DNA of 64,000 nucleotides. Source: Thiohalocapsa halophila. GTDB taxonomy: Bacteria > Pseudomonadota > Gammaproteobacteria > Chromatiales > Chromatiaceae. The position numbers were made by a program, and so were the translations under genes. Positions 19,931 through 28,791 of this stretch are shown here, one piece after another (the first letter of the stretch is position 1; each line of letters opens with the position of its first letter). Where the stretch lies: assembly GCF_016583825.1 (NCBI RefSeq), contig NZ_NRRV01000017.1, positions 1-64,000 on the forward strand, in the 5' to 3' direction. The notes beneath the pieces are model-generated. The model saw only the letters and a list, made by a program, of their open reading frames with translations, was not told the DNA's origin and made no database searches.

Positions 19931-21292
19931 ATGAGCGATAGCGTCAAGTTCCTGCTCGACGAAGAGCATCTGCCCACCCACTGGTACAACATCAACGCGG
20001 ACCTGCCCGAGCCGATGGCGCCGGTGCTGCACCCGGGCACCAAGGAGCCGGTGACGCCGGACGATCTCGCGCCCATTTTCCCGCGGGCCGTCATCGAGCA
20101 GGAAATGTCCACGGAGCGCGAGGTGGAGATCCCGCAACCCGTGCGCGACGTCTATCGCCAGTGGCGCCCGGCGCCCATGTTCCGTGCGCGCCGCCTGGAG
20201 CAGGCACTGCAGACCCCGGCGCGCATCTACTACAAGTACGAGGGCGTGAGCCCCGCCGGCAGCCACAAGCCGAACACCGCCATCGCCCAGGCCTTCTACA
20301 ACAAGGCCGAAGGCGTCAAGCGCATCACCACCGAGACGGGCGCGGGTCAATGGGGCTCGTCCCTGGCGCTGGCCGGCACCTTCTTCGGCTTGGAGATCGT
20401 GGTGTTTATGGTGCGCGTCAGCTTCGACGGCAAGCCCTACCGGCGTGCCTACATGGAGACCCTCGGCGCCCAGTGCATCGCGAGCCCGAGCGATCAGACC
20501 GAATCCGGCCGCGCCATCCTCGCCGGGCACCCGGACAGCACCGGCAGCTTAGGGATAGCCATCAGCGAGGCGGTGGAGATGGCCGTGCAGCGCGACGATA
20601 CCCGCTATGCGCTGGGCTCGGTGCTCAATCACGTGCTGCTGCACCAGACCGTCACCGGCCTGGAGTCCCTGGAGCAGCTGGCCATGGCCGACGACTACCC
20701 GGACCTGGTCATCGGCTGCACCGGCGGCGGCAGCAACTTCGCGGGCCTCGCCTTTCCTTTTCTGCGCGAGAAATGGCAGCGCGGCCTGGACACGGAGTTC
20801 ATCGCCGTGGAGCCGTCGGCCTGTCCGACGCTGACCAAGGGCGCCTTCGCCTACGACTACGGCGATACCGCCCACCTGACCCCGCTGGTGAAGATGTATA
20901 CCCTGGGCTCCGGCTTCGTGCCGCCGGGCTTCCACGCCGGCGGGCTGCGCTATCACGGCATGGCGCCCCAGATCAGCCACCTCGCCAAGCAGGGCCACCT
21001 CGCGCCGCGCAGCTACAACCAGCTGGAGTGCTTCGCCGCCGGCATTCAGTTCGCCAAGGCCGAGGGCATCCTGCCGGCGCCGGAGGCCAATCACGCCGTG
21101 AAGGCCACCATCCACGAGGCCGGGAAGTGCCGCGAATCCGGCGAGTCCAAGGCCATCCTGTTCAACCTCTGCGGCCACGGCCACTTCGACATGCAGGCCT
21201 ATATCGACTACAACGCCGGCAAGCTCGAGGACCTGGTCTACGACGACGCCGAGGTGGCCATGGCGCTGGCGGGGCTGCCGTCCGGCTGCTGA
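19931..21292 (+). CDS. trpB: Tryptophan synthase beta chain, TrpB2 type
   Basis: The 453-residue PLP enzyme is of the TrpB2 class. It is longer than TrpB1, with the extended N-terminus beginning [17 protein letters not shown] and the [12 protein letters not shown] segment. The PLP lysine is Lys113 in [11 protein letters not shown], and the phosphate loop is [14 protein letters not shown]. TrpB2 proteins convert indole and serine to tryptophan, and often act without a TrpA partner, perhaps salvaging indole. No trpA is adjacent here. The C-terminal segment [17 protein letters not shown] is typical. A LysM-protein gene follows 47 bases downstream. Confidence 0.95.
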   Translation: MSDSVKFLLDEEHLPTHWYNINADLPEPMAPVLHPGTKEPVTPDDLAPIFPRAVIEQEMSTEREVEIPQPVRDVYRQWRPAPMFRARRLEQALQTPARIYYKYEGVSPAGSHKPNTAIAQAFYNKAEGVKRITTETGAGQWGSSLALAGTFFGLEIVVFMVRVSFDGKPYRRAYMETLGAQCIASPSDQTESGRAILAGHPDSTGSLGIAISEAVEMAVQRDDTRYALGSVLNHVLLHQTVTGLESLEQLAMADDYPDLVIGCTGGGSNFAGLAFPFLREKWQRGLDTEFIAVEPSACPTLTKGAFAYDYGDTAHLTPLVKMYTLGSGFVPPGFHAGGLRYHGMAPQISHLAKQGHLAPRSYNQLECFAAGIQFAKAEGILPAPEANHAVKATIHEAGKCRESGESKAILFNLCGHGHFDMQAYIDYNAGKLEDLVYDDAEVAMALAGLPSGC

Positions 21293-21339
21293 TGACGGCG
21301 GCCCCGGCCCCCGGGCTCCACTGATGAGAGGACCTACGC

Positions 21340-22257
21340 GTGACTCGCACTGACGCCCACCCGACGCCGAGCGGCCGGCGGCGGGTGCGCACCACCGCTG
21401 CCGCATCCCCCGCCTCGATACCCGCCAACCTCGCGGCCGCATGCGGGCTCGCGGTCGTCTTGGCGACGGCGGACCCTGCTGCCGCCGAGGCGGATGTCGG
21501 GTCCGAGCCCACGGCTGCCCCAGCCCCCGCTCAGGCCGCGCCCGCCGCGGACACGGCCTCGGCGGCGGATGCGGCGGCGCTCAGCGAGCGCATCGCCGCG
21601 CTGGAGTCGGCCCTTAAGCAGGCTCGGCAGGCGCAGGCCGAGGCCGAGGCGCGGGTGGCGGAGCTGGAATCGACCCTGGCGCAGAAGGACGAGCGCCGCC
21701 AGTCCACGGCCATGGAGCATACCGCCCAGCTCAGTGCCGCGGAGCTGCGTGCGCGCGAGCACAAGCAGCGGCTCATGGAGGCCGAGGCGCGCATCCGCGA
21801 GCTCGAAGATCGGCTCGCCGAGCGCGATACCCGTGTTGCGGCACTGGAGCAGGCCGCAGCCGCGCGGGAGACGCTGAGCCAGCGCCTGGAGACCCTGCGT
21901 GCCCGCCTGCCGGCCCCGGAGGGCGGCAGCCTCACCGCCGACGAGGCCAAACAGCGCGCCGAAGCCGATGCCCGCCATCTGACGGACCTGGTGACGGACG
22001 CCCGCGGCATCGACAACCCTCGGCTCTGGGGCGAGGTGCGCAGCGCCGAGAACGCGCTGCACCACAGCCAGTTCCTACTCGCCCGCGCCGACAACGCCCG
22101 CACCGTCTACCGCGTGCGCCCCGGCGACAGCCTGCGTCAGGTGAGCCGGCTGTTCTACGGCACCGGCGAGCGCTGGACCGAGCTGTTCGAGGCCAACCGC
22201 CACGTCCTGCAAGAGCCCGACCAATTGCTGCCCGGTCTGACGCTGGTCGTGCCCTGA
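21340..22257 (+). CDS. Secreted coiled-coil protein with C-terminal LysM domain
   Basis: The 305-residue product starts at a GTG with GAGAGGA upstream. A hydrophobic stretch near residues 28-50 (LAAACGLAVVLATADPAAAEA) may be a late signal peptide or anchor. Residues 75-190 form a long coiled coil (repeats such as LESALKQARQAQAEAEARVA). The last 55 residues are a LysM-like domain (VYRVRPGDSLRQVSRLFYG, then WTELFEANRH and LPGLTLVVP), which binds peptidoglycan. The arrangement recalls FimV-type or cell-wall scaffold proteins. Its role is unproven; it is probably periplasmic and cell-wall bound. Confidence 0.8.
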   Translation: MTRTDAHPTPSGRRRVRTTAAASPASIPANLAAACGLAVVLATADPAAAEADVGSEPTAAPAPAQAAPAADTASAADAAALSERIAALESALKQARQAQAEAEARVAELESTLAQKDERRQSTAMEHTAQLSAAELRAREHKQRLMEAEARIRELEDRLAERDTRVAALEQAAAARETLSQRLETLRARLPAPEGGSLTADEAKQRAEADARHLTDLVTDARGIDNPRLWGEVRSAENALHHSQFLLARADNARTVYRVRPGDSLRQVSRLFYGTGERWTELFEANRHVLQEPDQLLPGLTLVVP

Positions 22258-22691
22258 TCGAGCTCCACGGCCCGAGGGGGTGGCTGCTCGCCGAGTACCG
22301 CCACCCGCGCAATCCCAGGGCGCCGAAGGCGGGCCGTCGGCGAATCGACAAGTCTGCACGCCGTGCTACAGGGATAAGCTGCGTGTGTTGGTCACTCCCT
22401 GCTGGCTGCGCGGGGGCCAACCTCCGCGCTGTCTTCAACCAACTTACGTGCGTGAGTGTCCGCTATGCGCCGAGGAAGGGCCGACCGCTAGGACGCTCTG
22501 TGCGACAGCTCCCGACCCGGAGCGGTTAGTCAGCGGGAAAGATTACGTGACCGCAGTCGGGCATGCAGCTGACACGCGAAGAGGCCGCTGGGGCTCGGAA
22601 TGGCTACATACAGGGACCGGCGGCAACTGGAGCTATGCCTATACTGTGCGTAGAATGTGCGTTTCTTGACGTACACCCTAGGAGAAACCTC
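22258..22691. promoter_or_regulatory. Spacer holding the Xre/RES promoter-operator
   Basis: No gene was recognised. Near the right end there are two -10-like hexamers, TATACT (22640-22645) and TAGAAT (22651-22656). GTGCGT occurs twice, 11 bases apart (22646-22651 and 22657-22662), and an inverted ACGTACAC lies at 22669-22676. This is the pattern expected of an operator bound by the antitoxin just downstream. The ribosome-binding site AGGAGA is at 22680-22685. Confidence 0.45.
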
Positions 22692-23060
22692 ATGGCCGCT
22701 ATCTTCGCAGACGTGCTCGAATCGACGCGGGAGCCGGGCACGTCGCGGTTTTCGGCATCGGGCGTTGCCGACATCCTCGGCCTGCAACAACAGGATCTGG
22801 CCGAACTGGCGGGGGTCCATCGCAACACCCTGCGCACCCATCCGGAATCGCCAAGACTGCAAACCGCACTGCGTGACCTGATGCGCGTGTTGTCGGCCGC
22901 CACGGCGGTGCAGCCAGACCCGCAACGCGCCATCTTTCTAATCAAGAACGAGCCTATTCCCTCGTTTCGCCACAAGACCCTGTTGCAACTGATTCAAGAA
23001 GGGCGAACCGAGGATGCGATCGGCTACCTGGAGTCGATCAGCGCCGGGTTCGTGGGATGA
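22692..23060 (+). CDS. Xre/MbcA/ParS-type antitoxin (DUF2384)
   Basis: The 122-residue product begins at the ATG behind AGGAGA; the longer frame from 22563 is untranslated leader. A helix-turn-helix lies near residues 25-50 (ASGVADILGLQQQDLAELAG, then VHRNTLR). The C-terminal toxin-binding domain matches DUF2384 (AIFLIKNEPIPSFRHKTLLQ, then LIQEGRTEDAIGYLESISAGFVG). It neutralises the RES-domain toxin encoded immediately downstream, with which it shares an ATGA overlap, and should repress the operon through the GTGCGT repeats upstream. Both genes look intact. Confidence 0.93.
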   Translation: MAAIFADVLESTREPGTSRFSASGVADILGLQQQDLAELAGVHRNTLRTHPESPRLQTALRDLMRVLSAATAVQPDPQRAIFLIKNEPIPSFRHKTLLQLIQEGRTEDAIGYLESISAGFVG

Positions 23061-23584
23061 TCCTGTGCGACCTGCCTCCCGGCACCACGTTGTTCCGGGC
23101 GCATACCCCGCAGTGGGCCAGTCGGCCCACCAGCGGTGCAGGCGCCGCAATCCGAGGGGGACGATTCAACCGAGAGGGCGTGGAGGCCCTGTACCTGTCG
23201 CTGGATGAGGTGACCGCCTTGCGCGAGTACCAGCAGACCTCACCCTTCCTACCACCCTGCACCATGTGCTCGTACACCGTGGCCCTGTTTGACCTGGTCG
23301 ACCTGCGCCAGCTCCACGACGGCGAGCCCTGGGACGATCTATGGCACGACTGGCGCGAGGACTGGCGCCACCTGAAGTTCGAGCGACGTGTCGAGCCGCC
23401 AACCTGGGTTCTCGCCGATCTGGTGCTGGCGCACGGATACCCCGGCATCCTCTTTCCGAGCCAGACGCATGAGGGTGGAACGAACGTGGTCGTTTACTCG
23501 GAGCGACTCAAGGGTGGTAACTCAATCACCGTCAACGACCCGGACGGGCGACTCCCTCGCAACATGTCCAGTTGGGCGCGATGA
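23057..23584 (+). CDS. RES-domain toxin (NAD+ phosphorylase family)
   Basis: The 175-residue toxin has the RES family hallmarks: an early arginine in TLFRAHTPQWA, the GGRFNREGVEALYLSLDEVT block that supplies R-Y-E-type residues, and the C-terminal GILFPSQTHEGGTNVVVYSE with the serine. Characterised relatives (MbcT, ParT and others) degrade or transfer from NAD+, stopping growth. It overlaps the antitoxin stop by four bases (ATGA). All segments of the family are present with no frameshift, so this is probably an active toxin-antitoxin module. Confidence 0.93.
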   Translation: MILCDLPPGTTLFRAHTPQWASRPTSGAGAAIRGGRFNREGVEALYLSLDEVTALREYQQTSPFLPPCTMCSYTVALFDLVDLRQLHDGEPWDDLWHDWREDWRHLKFERRVEPPTWVLADLVLAHGYPGILFPSQTHEGGTNVVVYSERLKGGNSITVNDPDGRLPRNMSSWAR

Positions 23585-23668
23585 TCTCCCGCAGTTTCCC
23601 GATTTCCAGCTCGCGATGAGCGATGAGGACCTGCAGGCACAACAGCGCGAGGTTCAGCGTTTGCTGGG

Positions 23669-23688
23669 GCGCTTCCTTCAGGAAGCGC
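23669..23688. terminator. Hairpin between RES toxin and convergent gene
   Basis: A perfect inverted repeat, GCGCTTCC / GGAAGCGC with a TTCA loop, lies in the 127-base convergent spacer. It may end transcripts from one or both sides. The same spacer, read on the minus strand, is open for about 45 codons (RYKKRFLKEAPQQ-like) and may be a gene remnant, but no family was recognised. Confidence 0.45.
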
Positions 23689-23711
23689 TTCTTGTACCGG
23701 ACCCGCACGGG

Positions 23712-23978
23712 CTAGTCCTGGTGCGCGCGGTACAGGGCCTTCGCCTCCTCCAACTCCACGGATTCATCGTCGGCCGCGACCTGCATCAGCAACATCAGAC
23801 CATGGTTTTCCAGCACTTCCTCGATGCGCTCGAAGGTGTCGATGTCCAGCTGCACGCCGATGCGGCGGTTGTTCTCGTCGATGATGTACTGTCGAGGAAT
23901 GTACACGCGCTTGCTTTCGTGTCGCGCAGATACGCGGGCTTCGGCATGGCAAGGGCGGCTAGAGCGCAACCGGCTCAT
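23712..23978 (-). CDS. Small antitoxin-like protein
   Basis: This 88-residue frame carries a clear antitoxin-like core: RVYIPRQYIIDENNRRIGVQ, then LDIDTFERIEEVLENHGL, then an acidic C-terminal tail (ADDESVELEEAKALYRAHQD). This resembles the dimerisation strand and helix of short Phd/RelB-like antitoxins. No toxin gene is adjacent. The N-terminal 25 residues look atypical and may be non-native, because the conserved part starts only at about residue 27; ATG 23978 is the nearest in-frame start. It is best regarded as an orphan antitoxin, possibly with a damaged 5' end. Confidence 0.6.
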   Translation of the reverse strand: MSRLRSSRPCHAEARVSARHESKRVYIPRQYIIDENNRRIGVQLDIDTFERIEEVLENHGLMLLMQVAADDESVELEEAKALYRAHQD

Positions 23979-24061
23979 GATGCCGGTGGGACCCGCCGGC
24001 ATGTGACCGGTGTCACGCGATGGCGGCCGCGTTGCTCACAGGCAAGACGGCCGAGTTGGGG

Positions 24062-24418
24062 CTAGGGCGTGATCGGCAGGTAGACGAAAGCCCGCGGCAC
24101 GTCGGCGCCGACGATCTCGATGGCTTGGGGCTCGTAGAAGTTGCCGAGGTTGATCGTCCTGCCGGCGGGGTAGGTGCCGAGGGTGATCTGGTTCCCAGTG
24201 ACGCGGTACTCGCCATCGCCGGGGGGCATTTCGAGCAGGATGCGGCAGGGGGCGATGGCGCATTGGCCGGTGTCGCCGGGCTTGACGGTGACCGTGATGG
24301 CACCGGAGGGGTTGCGCTCCAGCCCGGTGCAGCCGGCCGCCAGGGCGGCCAAGAACATAGCGGCGGCGAGGACCGTCTTGCGCCGGCCCCGCAGCTGTAC
24401 GCCGTGGCGATCAGACAC
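24062..24418 (-). CDS. Hypothetical lipoprotein
   Basis: From the GTG at 24418 the product has 118 residues with a basic start (RGRRKTV), a hydrophobic run and the lipobox LAAGC, so it should be lipid-anchored after cleavage before that cysteine. The mature part is beta-rich (ITVTVKPGDTGQCAIAPCRI, then YRVTGNQITLGTYPAG) with two further cysteines that could form a disulfide. No family was recognised. The start overlaps the end of the preceding gene (stop at 24411), so it is the last gene of the tldD-pmbA side of the operon. Longer in-frame starts overlap that gene extensively and are unlikely. Confidence 0.65.
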   Translation of the reverse strand: MSDRHGVQLRGRRKTVLAAAMFLAALAAGCTGLERNPSGAITVTVKPGDTGQCAIAPCRILLEMPPGDGEYRVTGNQITLGTYPAGRTINLGNFYEPQAIEIVGADVPRAFVYLPITP

Positions 24419-24689
24419 CGCGGATCGCCCGGTCCATGCGCGCCTTGGCGGCCTTCCAGGCGTCGTCGCCGACGTGCTCTTCGGCCACCAGCTCCATGAG
24501 GCCATAGGCCAGTGCGCGCGCCTCGGCATCCAGGTCCCGCAGCTTGACCAGCTTGAACAGGCAGCCGGCGCGCTCGTACTCCAGGGTGTTCGCGAGCGCA
24601 TAGAGCGTAAGGGCATTCGCGGACTCCGGCGCCTGCTCGATGAAGACGACGGTGCGCTCAAGGGCTTCACTGCCGGAGAGCATGGTCAT
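24411..24689 (-). CDS. Small hypothetical helical protein
   Basis: The 92-residue protein is predicted to be all helical, with segments LERTVVFIEQAPESANALTL, YALANTLEYERAGCLFKLVK and LAYGLMELVAEEHVGDDAWK. No family was recognised. Its ATG overlaps the pmbA stop by four bases and its end overlaps the lipoprotein gene, so it belongs to the same transcript. Its retention with tight overlaps on both sides supports it being real. Confidence 0.65.
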   Translation of the reverse strand: MTMLSGSEALERTVVFIEQAPESANALTLYALANTLEYERAGCLFKLVKLRDLDAEARALAYGLMELVAEEHVGDDAWKAAKARMDRAIRGV

Positions 24690-26035
24690 TCCCCCGCCAC
24701 GGTCATGCGCTCGATGAGCCAGGAGCCGGTGGTGATGCTGGCGGCGAAGTCGTAGTCGTTGCCGACGGCGACGAGCCCTTTGAACATATCGGCGAGGTTG
24801 CCGGCGATGGTGATCTCTTCCACTGGATATTGGATCTCGCCGTTCTCCACCCAGAAGCCGGCGGCGCCGCGGGAGTAGTCGCCGGTGATCATCTTCACGC
24901 CCTGGCCCATCAGCGAGGTCACCAGCAGGCCGCGGTCCAGGCGGCGGATCATGGCGTCGCGGTCGTCGCTGCCGAGCCCGATGCTGAGATTGCGCGCGCC
25001 GCCGGCGTTGCCGGTGGTGGTGAGGCCCATGCGACAGGCGGAATAGTGGTCCAGCAGCCAGCTCTTCAGCACGCCGTCGGTCACCAGGTCCTTGGGCGCC
25101 GTCGCCACGCCGTCGCCGTCGAAGGGTGCGCTGGCGAGTCCGCGCAGCCGGTGCGGGTCTTCGTAGATGCGCACGAAGTCCGGGAAGATCGGCTCGCCGA
25201 GCTTGTTCAGCAGGAAGCTCGTCTGGCGGTAGAGATTGCCGCCGCTGATGGCTCCGGCGAAGCTCCGCAGCAGGCCCATGGCCACATCGGCCCGGAACAG
25301 CACCGGCACCTCACAGGTACCGAGGCGTTGAGCGTTGAGCCGCCCGACGGTGCGCTCGGCGGCGCGGCGGCCGACGGTCTCGGCGGATTCCAGGTCCTGC
25401 GGTGCGCGCGCGGTGGTCCACCAATAATCGCGCTGCATGGATTCTCCCTCCTTGGCCACCACCGCGCAGCTCAGCTCGTGCCGGGTGCTGGGGTAGCCGC
25501 CGACAAAGCCGTGGCTGTTGCCGTAGACGGCGAGTCCGGCGGTGGTGCCGAAGCTGGCGCCCTCGGAGTTGACGATGCGCGGGTCGGCGCCGCGGGCGGC
25601 GTCCTCGCAGGCGATGGCCAGCCGCACTGCGTCGTCCACGGGGATGTCCCAGGGGTGGCTCAGGTCGAGGTCCGGGACGTCGGTGGCCATCAGCTCGGCG
25701 GGGGCGAGGCCGGCGCAGCGGTCTTCCTGGGTGTGGGTGGCGATGCTGCACGCCTGGCGTACCGCGTCGCGCACGGCGTCCGGGCTCAGGTCCGAGGTGC
25801 TCGCCGAGCCCTTGCGGCGGCCGAAGTAGACGCTGATGCCGAGGCCGTTGTCGCGGGTGTGCTCGACGGTCTCCACCTCGCCGAGGCGCACGGCGATGTC
25901 GAGTCCGGTGGTGTTGCTGACCACCGCCTCGGCGGCCGACGCACCCTGGCGCTTGGCTTCGCTCAGCAAGTCTTCGATGGTCTGTTCGAGAGCGGCGAGC
26001 CGCTCGGCGGTGTCGGCCGTGGCCAGGTTGGGCAT
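24686..26035 (-). CDS. pmbA: TldE/PmbA metalloprotease subunit
   Basis: The 449-residue protein is the TldE (PmbA) half of the TldD/TldE cytoplasmic protease, which trims small unfolded peptides, matures microcins and helps degrade the CcdA antitoxin. Recognisable segments are EAVVSNTTGLDIAVRLGEVE, YSRGAAGFWVENGEIQYPVE and EEITIAGNLADMFKGL at the C-terminus. As usual for TldE, the HExxxH zinc motif is absent and lies in TldD, encoded 116 bases upstream in the same direction. The length is typical. In many genomes the two genes are apart; here they are neighbours. Confidence 0.96.
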   Translation of the reverse strand: MPNLATADTAERLAALEQTIEDLLSEAKRQGASAAEAVVSNTTGLDIAVRLGEVETVEHTRDNGLGISVYFGRRKGSASTSDLSPDAVRDAVRQACSIATHTQEDRCAGLAPAELMATDVPDLDLSHPWDIPVDDAVRLAIACEDAARGADPRIVNSEGASFGTTAGLAVYGNSHGFVGGYPSTRHELSCAVVAKEGESMQRDYWWTTARAPQDLESAETVGRRAAERTVGRLNAQRLGTCEVPVLFRADVAMGLLRSFAGAISGGNLYRQTSFLLNKLGEPIFPDFVRIYEDPHRLRGLASAPFDGDGVATAPKDLVTDGVLKSWLLDHYSACRMGLTTTGNAGGARNLSIGLGSDDRDAMIRRLDRGLLVTSLMGQGVKMITGDYSRGAAGFWVENGEIQYPVEEITIAGNLADMFKGLVAVGNDYDFAASITTGSWLIERMTVAGE

Positions 26036-26151
26036 GGGTCTTGGGTCCGCGTTCCGTGTCAGGTGTCGATGCGTGGGGTCAGCATTGCAGGCGTTGAGAC
26101 AGGTGCTGGCGCCTGCATGGCCCCCGAGGGAAGTGCCTTGGCGCGCGCCGC

Positions 26152-27594
<1,443 letters not shown>

Positions 27595-27600
27595 GTTTGA

Positions 27601-27802
27601 GCGAGTGCGAAGTGCGAAGTACGTGGTGCGAAGTGCGGGACGAGTCGCCTGGCGCGCGACCGATACCACTGCACAGCCAGCTGATTGGCTGCGCCTCGCG
27701 AGATCGGATTAAATTGGGATGATGGAGGTGCAGAGCAACGGGGGCGCGTCCAAGCGCTACCCCGCACAGCGCACTTCCCGCACTACGCACTTCCTCACTT
27801 AC
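27601..27802. repeat. 7-bp repeat array in inverted arms (locus A)
   Basis: The left arm (27601-27644) is a run of degenerate 7-mers of the AAGTGCG/GAGTGCG type. The right arm (about 27760-27802) carries the complement (CGCACTT, CGCACTA), so the spacer between nit and tldD can fold into a large imperfect hairpin around about 115 bases of non-repeat DNA. The central part contains CCACTGCACAGCC. The last codon and stop of nit lie inside the right arm. A second array with the same grammar lies at 51572-51775. Confidence 0.75.
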
Positions 27803-28622
27803 ATCTCAACCGCCGATGCTCCAGCGCCGGAAAGGTCCGGCGCACGGAGTCCTGAAAGCCGCGGTCGATGGGGGTGCAGATGCAACCGGTGCCGCGGGGC
27901 ACCTGGGCGAGGACGGCGCCCCAGGGGTCGACGATCATGCTGTGGCCGTGGGTCTCGCGACCGCTCAGGTGGTAGCCGCCCTGGGCCGAGGCGATGACAT
28001 AGGCCAGGTTCTCGATGGCCCGCGCCCGTATCAAAGGCTCCCAATGCGCCTTGCCGGTGAGGGCGGTGAAGGCGGCCGGCACCGCCAGGAGCTCGACACC
28101 GCTGTCCACCATGTGGCGCACCAGCTCTGGAAAGCGCAGATCGTAGCAGACGAGGATGCCGAGGCGGCCGAAGGGCGAGTCCACCACCACGGGGTCGCTG
28201 CCCGCCTCGATGGTGGCGGATTCCTCGTAGCGCTCGTCGGCCTCCGGCAGGCTCACGTCGAACAAGTGTATTTTGTCGTAGCGGGCTACGCGCACACCCT
28301 GGTCGTTGTAGACCAGGGCCGCCGCGCGCAGGCGCTCCGGTGTCTGTGAGCGCAGTGGGATGGTGCCCCCAACCAGCCAGACGCCGAAGCGCACGGCGGT
28401 CTCCGCCAAGAAGCGTTGCAAGGGGCCCTCGCCGTCCTCCTCCAGGATAGACAGGGTGTCCTTGTCGCGCCGCCCCATGAAGGCGAAGTTCTCCGGGAGT
28501 ACGACGAGCCCGGCGCCGGCCTCTGCTGCATCGCGGATCAGGCGCTCCGCTTCCAGCAGGTTGGCGTTGACATTGGGGCCGGTGGCCATCTGCACGGCCG
28601 CGACACGGGGCTTTGTGCTCAT
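27795..28622 (-). CDS. Nitrilase-family carbon-nitrogen hydrolase (Nit1-like)
   Basis: The 275-residue protein has the nitrilase superfamily triad: Glu in VVLPENFAFMG, Lys in RYDKIHLFDV, and Cys in GILVCYDLRFPELVR. The sequence type matches the Nit1/YafV-like branch located beside yhdP and tldD in many gammaproteobacteria. Members of that branch act as deaminated-glutathione amidases, hydrolysing side-product amides. It is cytoplasmic. It follows yhdP in the same direction after 169 bases. The last residue (Lys) and the TGA lie in the 7-bp repeat arm, so the C-terminus was fixed by, or has accommodated, that repeat. Confidence 0.93.
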   Translation of the reverse strand: MSTKPRVAAVQMATGPNVNANLLEAERLIRDAAEAGAGLVVLPENFAFMGRRDKDTLSILEEDGEGPLQRFLAETAVRFGVWLVGGTIPLRSQTPERLRAAALVYNDQGVRVARYDKIHLFDVSLPEADERYEESATIEAGSDPVVVDSPFGRLGILVCYDLRFPELVRHMVDSGVELLAVPAAFTALTGKAHWEPLIRARAIENLAYVIASAQGGYHLSGRETHGHSMIVDPWGAVLAQVPRGTGCICTPIDRGFQDSVRRTFPALEHRRLRCK

Positions 28623-28791
28623 CGGGCTGGACTCCGCACGGCGTCTGCTCGGGCGACGACGCCCACTGTGACGCCCGTGTGACGATTGGGTCGAGAGGCA
28701 AAAGATAGCACCGCGCCGCCGTCATCACCCGTGCCGATGCCGCAACCCTTGCGACCCAAGGCCGCCGCTCCGGCCGGGGCCCCGCGCCGGC

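Noticed and set aside
22470..22560. A GC-rich folded-looking stretch considered as a possible tRNA or small RNA.
   Set aside because: No T-arm consensus, anticodon arm or CCA-like end could be built.
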